A stretch of DNA of 9,579 nt, taken from an uncultured Marvinbryantia sp. Lineage in GTDB: Bacteria > Bacillota > Clostridia > Lachnospirales > Lachnospiraceae. The translations under genes were made by a program, and so were the position numbers. The DNA lies in the NCBI GenBank assembly GCA_947624335.1, contig CANQJX010000050.1, forward strand, positions 1 to 9,579, written 5' to 3'. The notes beneath the pieces were generated by a model that ran no database searches, had not been told where the DNA came from, and worked only from the letters and a program-made list of their open reading frames with translations. Positions 1 to 6,875 of the stretch are shown here, piece after piece (positions within the stretch are counted from its first letter, which is position 1; each line of letters opens with the position of its first letter).

Positions 1-364
1 TCAGATCGTGTATGCGCATTTCCCGTATATTTTGGCGTTCGCACTCTTTGGCGCGTTCGTCCGTATCCTTATAACCGCCGATCTGCCGGAACATATCTAT
101 CGCCAGTTTCCGTTCCGCTGCAGACTGCGCTTTGTCCATTCTGCAGCATGCCTGCCGGTAAAGTTCTTCTTTTCCCTGTTCCTCTGCCTGCAGCGCTTTG
201 CGGCGGTACTCGCCGGCCAGGGAAGCGGCGTCTTCGTAATCGCGGATCTGCTCCATCTCTTCCGCCGCCTTTCGGTAAACGGCCGCAATATCGCCGGGGC
301 TGCACAGCACGTCGATGATCTCAAGATCCTGTTTTATTTGCTGATAATATGCCTGCGGTTCCAT
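1..364 (-). CDS. Partial gene: N-terminal part of a helical protein with YKD-type repeats, function unknown
   Basis: The reading frame starts with ATG at 364-362 and stays open for 121 codons to the left edge, so the C-terminus is missing. A good ribosome binding site (GAGGAAAG-like) sits just upstream in the 31 bp gap after the ATPase gene. The visible product is charged and alpha-helical, rich in Ala, Glu, Arg and Lys, without a signal peptide or membrane segment. It contains two diverged repeat units centred on 'DYED' (about residues 42-45) and 'GYKD' (97-100), each followed by an 'A..(A/C)..' helix. This resembles the short TPR/Sel1-like repeats with a 'F..I.GYKD....A..C' pattern that I associate with hypothetical proteins of Clostridia (from memory). 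Same strand and close spacing put it in the tagGH transcript, so a scaffold or regulatory role near the exporter is conceivable but is inference. No enzymatic motif is visible. Confidence 0.8.
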   Translation of the reverse strand, partial: MEPQAYYQQIKQDLEIIDVLCSPGDIAAVYRKAAEEMEQIRDYEDAASLAGEYRRKALQAEEQGKEELYRQACCRMDKAQSAAERKLAIDMFRQIGGYKDTDERAKECERQNIREMRIHDL

Positions 365-395
365 GTTTCTCTTTCCTCATTCTGCTTTCGCTGTT

Positions 396-1133
396 TTATT
401 CCGTTTTCATTTTATAAACCCGCGCCACCTTTTCGGTGTCGCCGTATGCGATCATCTGCCCGTTCTCCAGTATCATCGCTTTATTGCACAGGCTTCTCAC
501 CTGTTCCAGAGAATGCGAGACAAACAGCACCGTCACGCCTTTTCCAAACATTTCCATAACCCGGTTTTCGCTCTTTTTGCGGAATTTGCTGTCCCCTACC
601 GCCAGAACCTCGTCCAGAATCAGAATATCCGGATTGACTACGGTGGCGATTGCAAATCCAAGCCTTGCGCGCATACCGGAAGAATAGTTCTTCATCGGAA
701 CATCCATAAATTTTTTCAGGCCGGAAAATTCTACAATCTCATCGTACTTTGACGCCAAAAAGTCCCGGTTCAGCCCAAGCACCGATCCGTACAGGTAAAC
801 GTTTTCCTTGCCGGTATACTGCATGTCAAACCCGGCTCCCAGCTCCAGAAGCGGCGCAATTCTCCCATGCCTCTCTACCGTACCGACAGACGGCTTATAT
901 ACGCCGGCGATAATCTTTAACAGCGTACTTTTCCCCGCCCCGTTTAAACCGAGGATTCCCAGACGCTCGCCCTTTTGAAGCTCAAAAGAAATATTTTTCA
1001 GCGCCCAGAATTCATCGTACTTGATCTCACGCTTGAGAAATTTAATGACATATTCTTTTAAACTGTCTGTTTTTTCTTTGCTCAGATTAAAGCGGATGCT
1101 GACATCCTCTACTTTGATCGCCGGATTCGCCAT
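396..1133 (-). CDS. tagH: Teichoic acid/polysaccharide ABC exporter, ATP-binding subunit (TagH/Wzt type)
   Basis: This 245-residue cytoplasmic ATPase would power export of a lipid-linked cell-wall polymer through the permease encoded just upstream. All ABC motifs are present in order: Walker A GLNGAGKST (62-70), signature YSSGMRARLG (150-159), Walker B ILILDEV (170-176) and the H-loop His207 in FVSHS. The 30-40 residue N-terminal stretch before 'FWALKNISF', and the 'LLELGAGFD...GKENVYLYG' block (95-116), are typical of the TagH/Wzt polysaccharide exporter subfamily rather than of nutrient importers. The protein ends soon after the nucleotide-binding domain. It therefore lacks the C-terminal extension of B. 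subtilis TagH and the carbohydrate-binding domain of some Wzt proteins. An AGGAG ribosome binding site lies 6 nt before the start and overlaps the stop codon of the permease gene, which suggests translational coupling. The substrate could be teichoic acid or another capsule-like polymer. Confidence 0.93.
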   Translation of the reverse strand: MANPAIKVEDVSIRFNLSKEKTDSLKEYVIKFLKREIKYDEFWALKNISFELQKGERLGILGLNGAGKSTLLKIIAGVYKPSVGTVERHGRIAPLLELGAGFDMQYTGKENVYLYGSVLGLNRDFLASKYDEIVEFSGLKKFMDVPMKNYSSGMRARLGFAIATVVNPDILILDEVLAVGDSKFRKKSENRVMEMFGKGVTVLFVSHSLEQVRSLCNKAMILENGQMIAYGDTEKVARVYKMKTE

Positions 1134-1142
1134 AGCATGCTC

Positions 1143-1919
1143 CTAAATATATAATACAAATTTGTCCTGCTCCTTGTAAAATACGCCGAAACCGATCATC
1201 AGCATCACAATGCTGAACCCAAGCGCAAACAGCGTATTGTGCAGATTCATCGGACTGCCGTAGATGGCAGAACGGAAATTATCGATCACGCAGTACAGCG
1301 GATTGTAGCGCAGAATAAAATAATACCTTGATTTCAGCAGCGTTTCCGGATAATAGAAAATCGCGCAGGTATACATAATCAGCATCAGCGCCACGCTCCA
1401 CAGGTATTCCAGATCGCGGAAAAATACCGCGTAGGTCGCCAGAAACATGCCGACTCCCAGCGACATCAGCAGCAGCGTAAACAGCGGCACTACCGCCTGC
1501 AGCAGATACCAGGTGGGATATACGCCCAGCACCAGGGCTACCGCCACCAATACAATCAGGGACAGTAAAAATATTACATAATTAAATAATACCTCTGACA
1601 GCGGGTATAAGTATTTGGGCACATATACCTTCTTGATCATCGCGCTGTTGGTCCGGATCGCCTTCATTGCCGACCGTGTGCCGCTGGCAAACATGGAATA
1701 CAGCAGCCTTCCGGTCAGGACATATACGGGAAAGGTCTTATCCCCCTTTCCAAGAAGCGTTCCGAACACGATGGTAAGCACGATCATCGTCAGAAGCGGT
1801 TCGATCAGCGTCCAGATCAGTCCCAGATAAGAACGCCTGTATTTTAATTTGATTCCCTTCTTCACCAGCTCGGCCAAAAGATACCGATACCGCATAAATC
1901 CGGCGAATACTTTCTTCAT
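1143..1919 (-). CDS. tagG: Teichoic acid/polysaccharide ABC exporter, permease subunit (TagG/Wzm type)
   Basis: This 258-residue ABC-2 family permease would form the membrane channel that flips the undecaprenyl-linked polymer outward, paired with the ATPase encoded 9 bp downstream. The N-terminal amphipathic segment and first membrane entry carry the family hallmark 'K.KYRRSYLG..W....P' (24-41). About six hydrophobic segments follow, at roughly 32-55, 66-80 (short), 104-132, 138-163, 173-190 and 228-247. 'FFRDLEYLW' (166-174) and 'RYNP' (204-207) match conserved cytoplasmic and re-entrant elements of Wzm/TagG permeases. Length is normal for the family. The ATG has a strong GGAGG ribosome binding site (1928-1932) 8 nt upstream, and a consensus promoter precedes it at 1979-2007. 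This makes it the first gene of its transcript even though the glycosyltransferase gene upstream runs the same way. Confidence 0.93.
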   Translation of the reverse strand: MKKVFAGFMRYRYLLAELVKKGIKLKYRRSYLGLIWTLIEPLLTMIVLTIVFGTLLGKGDKTFPVYVLTGRLLYSMFASGTRSAMKAIRTNSAMIKKVYVPKYLYPLSEVLFNYVIFLLSLIVLVAVALVLGVYPTWYLLQAVVPLFTLLLMSLGVGMFLATYAVFFRDLEYLWSVALMLIMYTCAIFYYPETLLKSRYYFILRYNPLYCVIDNFRSAIYGSPMNLHNTLFALGFSIVMLMIGFGVFYKEQDKFVLYI

Positions 1920-1978
1920 ATTATAAGCCTCCGCTTTGCGTCAAAATAAATCTGGGCGGCCCCAAAACCCATAGGGCA

Positions 1979-2007
1979 ATTATAATATCAAATGCAGCGG
2001 ATGTCAA
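1979..2007 (-). promoter_or_regulatory. Consensus sigma-A-type promoter for tagGH
   Basis: On the minus strand TTGACA (2007-2002) and TATAAT (1984-1979) are both perfect consensus hexamers, separated by exactly 17 bp. The predicted transcription start is near 1972, giving a leader of about 50 nt before the tagG start codon. The promoter lies in the 119 bp gap after the stop codon of the 937-residue transferase gene. It points to strong, constitutive transcription of tagG, tagH and the partial repeat-protein gene. The leader has only a 4 bp hairpin (TGGG/CCCA), so no riboswitch or attenuator is supported. Confidence 0.85.
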
Positions 2008-2038
2008 ACATTCTTCCTTATTGTGGGAAAGGCGGCCG

Positions 2039-4852
2039 TTAAGCTTCCTTCAGCTTTTGCGCGATCAGCGCCGCCACCCTCTCCGCGCTTTTTCCGTCGC
2101 AGCTGCCCAGATATTGTTCCCGGAACTTCTTCAGGCCGCTCATATCCGGTTCGGTAAGCGCGCGCCTTAAAGCGTCCAAAAACGCTTCCGGCGCAGTCGT
2201 CAGTTCTCCGTATATGTCGTTGGGGAAATCCAGATAGAAGTCCCGCTCATAGCTTTCAAAATCCGGACAGTAAAATACGATGGGTTTTTCCAGCAGCGCC
2301 GCTTCAAAAATAACGGAAGAATAATCCGTTACCAGCACGTCGCATACGATCAGCAGCCGGCTGGTATCCTCTTTTGGCATATTGCAGATATTGGGATATG
2401 TTCTGCCCGCCAGAAGATCGTACTTCATCACGGGATGGTTTTTTACGATCAGTACGCTCTCTTCTCCCAGTTCCCGGCTGATATGCGCCCAATCCAGACG
2501 GGGATCGTAGATAATCCTGCGCGTGCCGTCTTCCCGGAAGGTAGGCGCGTACAAAATAATTGTTTTGCCGGCCAGTTTCGGATATTTCTTGAAAAAGGAT
2601 TCCCGTTCCGCTTTCAGATAAGCCGCGTCCAGCAATTTGTCCGTCCGCGGAACGCCCAGCGCTTTGACCTTTTTTGGATCCACGCCAAACGCTTTGGCGT
2701 AGATGTCTGTTACGGTTTCCGAGCTGACGCAGACCGTGTCGTATTGGTCGTGATATTTGCGTTCTTTTTGAATATCGGCCGCCGGGTTGTCCAGACCGAA
2801 CTTTTTAAACGCCCCGCAGGCATGCCAGATCTGAATAATCTTCTGCTGCGGTTTCAGGCGGAACGACTGAAAATAGCGGAAATAATCGTCGGTGACAATG
2901 ACTTTGCTGGTAAACAAGTGCCAGTACAACTGCAGTTTCTGTTTTGAGGAATGCGGGCTCATATGCGACCAGACATACTTTTTCCCGTCGTAAGCTTCAT
3001 ACACCGCCTTGCTGTTTTCCAGCAGCCGGTTGCCCCGCACGGAGACAAACAGTACCTTTTTTTGCAGCGGCATCAGCGAAATCAGGAAGCGTTTCCACGC
3101 CCAGATTTTCTTCTGTTTTTTCGCGGCTTTCTCTTTCCTGCCCTGTTCCGTGCGCGCCATCAGCCTGCGATACTGGCGCCGCCAGGTAAGCTTGGTCATA
3201 CGGTTCTGCACGCGCGAGAGAATCTCTTTTTCTGTCATGGGCGTAAGTACATAAAATGTCTCCAGGGCATTGAACCGCAGCTTTTTATAAAGCGCGCGCA
3301 TATCCGCGGCAGGATCGTCCGTAAACTTTATCTTATGATATTTCAGGGAGCGGACGCAAAACAGCTTATTGCCGCTCATCCAGTCGATCTCATGGTATCT
3401 GGTTTTTTTCTTTCCCTGCAGATACGGTTCAAAGAAACAAATATCGTGGGCTTCGCACTCCTGCGGCTGTCCGGATTCGCGGATCATTTTCACCCTGCAG
3501 GTGGCAAAATCCAGAGCCGGATTCTTCCACAGCCATTTTGCAAAATGCCGGTATGTGTTCAGGTTAATATAGATCGGTTCGTCGATAAAAGAAATGTAAG
3601 GGCTTTTCGCCTGCCGCAGCACCGCTTCCTTAAACGCGGCCGTACCGGTCTCCTCCTCCATGAGCGTCAGGTTGATCTTTTCCCGGTAAAAACCGTCCAC
3701 CGCGTTTTTGTGCTTTGCGTGAACAAATACCACAAAGCTGGGCATCCGCTGCGTATAGACAGAATCCAGCACGGTATTGAGACAGTCGGTGGGAACGCGA
3801 TCCGAAATAGCCACCGTCACAAGGGGTTCCCGGATCAATTCTTCTTTTGTTAAAATACCGTTCTCCAGTTTCAGATCAAACCCCTGCTTTTTCAGAAGCC
3901 GGTCCCATGCCTCCGGGAACATGTGGCGCTTGTACGCTTCAACGCTCTCTTTCAGCAGCGCGTACATCCCGTCGTCGCTCTTCCAGATCTGCCGGTAAAA
4001 TCCGTCCAGAAAATGGACATTTACCGCTTTGAGATATAATTCGGATTGAAACCGATCCAGCTTGTTTCGGACTTCCTCATAATATAATAATTCTGTATTG
4101 TCCTTCTTTTGCGCTTCCGCAAGCGCGCGTTCCCGTTCCTGCGCCACCGCCTGTATAATACGCTCCATCGAGCTTAACAGATCTTTTAAATATTCCGTGG
4201 TGGCCGTGGAAGTCGCTGATTTTTCCTTCCAGAAAGGACGCCTGCGGTATTTGTATACGACCGCGTCGCATTTCACGATCCGGGAACACTGAAAAATATA
4301 CCGGAAGCAAAACAATCCGTCTTCCGCATACTTTAAATTTTCAAACCGCAGATGATGCTGCTCGATCAGCGAGCGCCGGAACAGTTTGTTGCATGCGCTG
4401 AACATATACAAAAGCTGCGGATCGTATTTGTCAATATCTTCCTTTTCGGTTATCTCCTGCAGTGTTTTGAATACTTTTCTCCCGTGGACGCCAAACTCGC
4501 TGATGCCGCCGATGGAAAGATCCGCGTGCGTTTCCTTTATCTTACGGTATAGCGTCTCCAATGCCTTCACCGGCAGCACGTCGTCGCCGTCCAGGAAAAA
4601 AATATACTCGCCTTGCGCGCGGTCCAGAGCGTAATTGCGTGTTTCGGAAACGCCGCTGTTCTGTTTCCAAAAGCTTATAAAACGCTTGTCCTTCCGGCAA
4701 AATTCATCAATGATCTCCTGCGATCCGTCCGGCGAGCCGTCGTTGACAATCAGTACTTCATAATCCGTCAGCGTCTGGTTCTGCACGGATTCCAGCGCCT
4801 CGCGAAGATATTCTTCTACATTATATACCGGTATGATAACCGAGATCTTCAT
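2039..4852 (-). CDS. Multidomain transferase: GT2 glycosyltransferase, degenerate GT2-like copy, CDP-glycerol glycerophosphotransferase
   Basis: This 937-residue protein appears to be a cytoplasmic bifunctional enzyme of teichoic-acid-like polymer synthesis. Residues 1 to about 210 form a GT-A family 2 domain with the nucleotide-sugar motif VNDGSPDG (36-43), the metal-binding DGDD (88-91) and 'YAEDGLF' (175-181), the likely catalytic-base region. A charged helical linker (about 215-330) follows. Residues about 343-515 repeat the GT2 pattern, but DGDD is replaced by DEPI (424-427), so this copy is probably inactive. Residues about 598-935 match the CDP-glycerol glycerophosphotransferase family (TagB/TagF type), with WHACGAFKKFG (676-686), PRTD (735-738), YAPTFRED (768-775), KNHP (804-807) and TDYSS (842-846). 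The two histidines (677, 806) correspond to the family's catalytic pair. GGAGG precedes the ATG by about 8 nt. The gene lies 51 bp downstream of the membrane-protein gene, with no terminator seen between, so the two are probably cotranscribed. The sugar and polyol donors are unknown. Confidence 0.9.
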   Translation of the reverse strand: MKISVIIPVYNVEEYLREALESVQNQTLTDYEVLIVNDGSPDGSQEIIDEFCRKDKRFISFWKQNSGVSETRNYALDRAQGEYIFFLDGDDVLPVKALETLYRKIKETHADLSIGGISEFGVHGRKVFKTLQEITEKEDIDKYDPQLLYMFSACNKLFRRSLIEQHHLRFENLKYAEDGLFCFRYIFQCSRIVKCDAVVYKYRRRPFWKEKSATSTATTEYLKDLLSSMERIIQAVAQERERALAEAQKKDNTELLYYEEVRNKLDRFQSELYLKAVNVHFLDGFYRQIWKSDDGMYALLKESVEAYKRHMFPEAWDRLLKKQGFDLKLENGILTKEELIREPLVTVAISDRVPTDCLNTVLDSVYTQRMPSFVVFVHAKHKNAVDGFYREKINLTLMEEETGTAAFKEAVLRQAKSPYISFIDEPIYINLNTYRHFAKWLWKNPALDFATCRVKMIRESGQPQECEAHDICFFEPYLQGKKKTRYHEIDWMSGNKLFCVRSLKYHKIKFTDDPAADMRALYKKLRFNALETFYVLTPMTEKEILSRVQNRMTKLTWRRQYRRLMARTEQGRKEKAAKKQKKIWAWKRFLISLMPLQKKVLFVSVRGNRLLENSKAVYEAYDGKKYVWSHMSPHSSKQKLQLYWHLFTSKVIVTDDYFRYFQSFRLKPQQKIIQIWHACGAFKKFGLDNPAADIQKERKYHDQYDTVCVSSETVTDIYAKAFGVDPKKVKALGVPRTDKLLDAAYLKAERESFFKKYPKLAGKTIILYAPTFREDGTRRIIYDPRLDWAHISRELGEESVLIVKNHPVMKYDLLAGRTYPNICNMPKEDTSRLLIVCDVLVTDYSSVIFEAALLEKPIVFYCPDFESYERDFYLDFPNDIYGELTTAPEAFLDALRRALTEPDMSGLKKFREQYLGSCDGKSAERVAALIAQKLKEA

Positions 4853-4903
4853 ATCTGTTTCCTCCCGCTGTTCTTTCTTTCCGACAAACGCCGCTTCATG
4901 TTT

Positions 4904-6757
4904 TTAAAGTTCTTTTTCCAGCTGCAGCCGCGCCGCTTCCCCATTTTCATAAATCACGCGGTAAAGGCAGCCGTTTTTTATTTCCCCGCAGGGAATCGTC
5001 CCGGACAGATTTTCCTTTAAATATTCGTCCGCCTTATAAATCCATACATGCGTATAACCGCCTTGCGCAAGCAGTCTCGGAAAATCAGCGACAGACGGTT
5101 CTTTCTTTTGCGCCAGCCGGATAATGCTTCCCTTCTCCGTAAATTTCCAAGGTGTGGAAAGATAATTGCTCACCTGTTCTCCCATTTCATATAATGCCGT
5201 ATTTGTAACAAATTCATTCTTTCCGCTCTGATCCAGCAGATACACCTTATCCTCCGCAGTCAGTACGTCTTTCATCGCCGTGATCTGCGCTTTTGTTTCT
5301 GTGATGTCCTCTTCGCCGGAAATTCTGGATTTATCAAGCGCCGTCATAGTGCCAATGAAATTTTGATTAACGCCCGACAGGAAAAACAAGAGCAGCCCCG
5401 CCGCAAGATACCCTCTCCATTTTGGATGCAGCGCCCGCCGGCCGCTTTGCAAAAACCAGACCAGGACAATTACAAACAGATACACCGCATACACCGCAAA
5501 ATATCTTGGGCTTCCCGCCGCCGTCGTACTTTCTTCATAGCCGAAGAAAAACAAATAGGCAAAAAGCAGTGCGCCGCAGTAAGCAAAAAAGGTAAGCGCC
5601 AGATAGACGGTATATACATAAAACTGTTTTCTTTGGCCGAACAGATCCGAAACGCCCTTCATACATACCAGCAAAAACGCCACGAACGGCAAAAACGCTA
5701 TTTTCAGGTTCGAGTTCTGCGAAAACGCTCTCCCCGTCAGGGCTGTCAGGAACGCGCCGGTTGTCCGTACCAGCTTTCTTTTGGATGCGCCGTCCGTCCA
5801 CGCGGAAATTCTGTGCGTCGCCAGCAGATACATACCGGCAAGCGCGGCGCAGACAACACATACCGCCAGCACAATGCCGCCGATCCGCAAAACTTTTTTT
5901 CTGAACGCGGGATCCTGCAGCCGATTCTGTTCCACCAGCGCGGTATGCATGGCGAAGAAAAGCAGCACAAAACACACCATCAGCGGTCCGACCATCCATT
6001 TAAAGAACCAGAGCATACAAAGTCCGCTCGCGGCAATGAGAAAATTGCTTTTCTTTTTGGTTCGGTTCATCCACCAGCCGGCCAGGCCGCCCGCCCATGC
6101 AATCACCGGCAGATCCACATACAGGTTCTTTACTCCGTAATAATACAGAGAAAACAGGCCGAAATATAAGATCAGCGCGTATATCACAATCTTTTTCCAG
6201 TCCGCCTTGCGGTATTCCCCAAACGGAAGCAGAAAACCAATCCACATCAGAAAAGCCGCGGATACATACATATTCGCCTCGTTATATCCGCCTGTTTCCT
6301 GAAAAAACAGATGAAACAGGCTGGTCGCATAGGGATGTATCGTGCTAAGCAGCGGCGAAGTTTCCGGAAGGCGGTCTTCCCGCAGCATATATTTCACCGA
6401 CAGCGCCCATTGGTGGAACTCGTCGATGTGCTGAATAAAATCATGGTAATATAAGAGCAGGCTGCCGGCAAAAAAGACAAACAAAAGGATGATGCAGGGC
6501 GACCGCCAGAACGGCCGCATATTTTCTCCCCTGCTGCAGCGATAGATCATCCGCAGATAGCCGGCGGCAGAAAGCACGCCGATGGCGCACACCCCGTAGG
6601 AAAAGGACCCGGCAAGGCCGCCGAGATATAAAAGCAGCACGCCGGCGGACGCCGACACCAGCATCCCTTCCCCGCTGTTCATCTTTACGGTTCCGCAGAA
6701 GAAAAGCGCCGCGCCGCATAAAATAAAAAATGCCGCTAGCATCCATAAAACACTCAT
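4904..6757 (-). CDS. Polytopic membrane protein with C-terminal soluble domain, possible GT-C glycosyltransferase
   Basis: The 617-residue product has about 11-13 hydrophobic segments between residues 1 and 465, followed by a soluble tail of about 150 residues (470-617). I do not recognise a specific family. Several points fit a GT-C fold, which uses lipid-phosphate sugars on the outer face: an acidic 'HIDEFHQW' motif (110-117) in the first large loop after a membrane segment, a second acidic site in 'NLYVDLP' (211-217), and 'SPRYF' (416-420) ahead of a late membrane helix. The tail contains 'KVYLLDQSG' and 'GYTHVWIYKADEYL', which looks like a small alpha/beta domain common at the C-terminus of such proteins. 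It is the first gene of the minus-strand pair with the multidomain transferase. The start is supported by an AAAGGA ribosome binding site about 9-10 nt upstream. Alternatives are a polymerase or ligase of the Wzy/WaaL kind. The membrane topology is well supported but the catalytic assignment is tentative. Confidence 0.75.
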   Translation of the reverse strand: MSVLWMLAAFFILCGAALFFCGTVKMNSGEGMLVSASAGVLLLYLGGLAGSFSYGVCAIGVLSAAGYLRMIYRCSRGENMRPFWRSPCIILLFVFFAGSLLLYYHDFIQHIDEFHQWALSVKYMLREDRLPETSPLLSTIHPYATSLFHLFFQETGGYNEANMYVSAAFLMWIGFLLPFGEYRKADWKKIVIYALILYFGLFSLYYYGVKNLYVDLPVIAWAGGLAGWWMNRTKKKSNFLIAASGLCMLWFFKWMVGPLMVCFVLLFFAMHTALVEQNRLQDPAFRKKVLRIGGIVLAVCVVCAALAGMYLLATHRISAWTDGASKRKLVRTTGAFLTALTGRAFSQNSNLKIAFLPFVAFLLVCMKGVSDLFGQRKQFYVYTVYLALTFFAYCGALLFAYLFFFGYEESTTAAGSPRYFAVYAVYLFVIVLVWFLQSGRRALHPKWRGYLAAGLLLFFLSGVNQNFIGTMTALDKSRISGEEDITETKAQITAMKDVLTAEDKVYLLDQSGKNEFVTNTALYEMGEQVSNYLSTPWKFTEKGSIIRLAQKKEPSVADFPRLLAQGGYTHVWIYKADEYLKENLSGTIPCGEIKNGCLYRVIYENGEAARLQLEKEL

Positions 6758-6779
6758 TGATTCCGTCCTTTCTGCAATT

Positions 6780-6807
6780 TTTACAAGGCAAACTCCGCCG
6801 TTTGCAA
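6780..6807 (-). promoter_or_regulatory. Weak candidate promoter for the membrane-protein/transferase pair
   Basis: On the minus strand TTGCAA (6807-6802) and TGTAAA (6785-6780) are separated by 16 bp, each matching 4 of 6 consensus bases. The predicted start near 6773 would leave a short leader that includes the ribosome binding site. Some promoter is expected here because the neighbouring gene is divergent, but these boxes are weak and other pairings are possible. Confidence 0.35.
6788..6805. repeat. Small inverted repeat, possible operator
   Basis: GCAAAC (6788-6793) and GTTTGC (6800-6805) form a perfect 6 bp inverted repeat around a 6 bp centre, in the divergent promoter region. It overlaps the spacer and -35 box of the candidate leftward promoter. 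There is no T-run, so it is not a terminator. Binding by a regulator is speculative, and a 6 bp arm can occur by chance. Confidence 0.35.
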
Positions 6808-6815
6808 ATTTATGA

Positions 6816-6844
6816 TTGAAAGTCGCTGCTTTTTCTGCTATTTT
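6816..6844 (+). promoter_or_regulatory. Candidate promoter for the acyltransferase gene
   Basis: TTGAAA (6816-6821) and TATTTT (6839-6844) are separated by 17 bp, with an extended -10 TG at 6836-6837. The start would fall near 6851, about 25 nt before the ATG at 6876. This placement also argues that the gene does not begin at the in-frame TTG at 6816, which lies inside the -35 box. Confidence 0.55.
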
Positions 6845-6862
6845 TAAAATAACAATCGTCTC

Positions 6863-6868
6863 AGAGGA
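6863..6868 (+). promoter_or_regulatory. Ribosome binding site fixing the acyltransferase start
   Basis: AGAGGA with a 7 nt spacer before the ATG at 6876. It selects this ATG over the longer in-frame TTG start at 6816. Confidence 0.75.
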
Positions 6869-6875
6869 AAACGTT

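Noticed and set aside
8..559. 183-codon plus-strand open frame at the left edge
   Set aside because: It is antisense to the repeat-protein gene and to the end of tagH, with no family resemblance.
1920..1972. Riboswitch or attenuator in the tagG leader
   Set aside because: The leader is only about 50 nt and shows just a 4 bp hairpin, with no known aptamer features.
2008..2038. Possible terminator after the 937-residue transferase gene
   Set aside because: Only a stem of about 5 bp (TTTCC with GGAAG) can be drawn, and no T-run follows.
2951..3853. 300-codon plus-strand open frame opposite the multidomain transferase gene
   Set aside because: It lies wholly antisense to a gene with clear family motifs, and its product is rich in Arg, Phe and His with no recognisable domain, as expected from a shadow frame.
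4852..4895. Short minus-strand frame (ATG near 4892, about 16 codons) whose TGA overlaps the ATG of the large transferase
   Set aside because: The overlap looks like coupling, but there is no ribosome binding site before its ATG and the large gene has its own strong one, so a leader peptide is not supported.
5363..6169. 268-codon plus-strand open frame opposite the membrane-protein gene
   Set aside because: The product is Gln/Arg/Lys-rich low-complexity sequence, the mirror of hydrophobic codons on the true strand; no ribosome binding site or motif supports it.
6816..6875. Longer acyltransferase starting at TTG 6816
   Set aside because: It lacks a ribosome binding site, overlaps the likely promoter and adds 20 residues ahead of a natural membrane-helix start; ATG 6876 is better supported.
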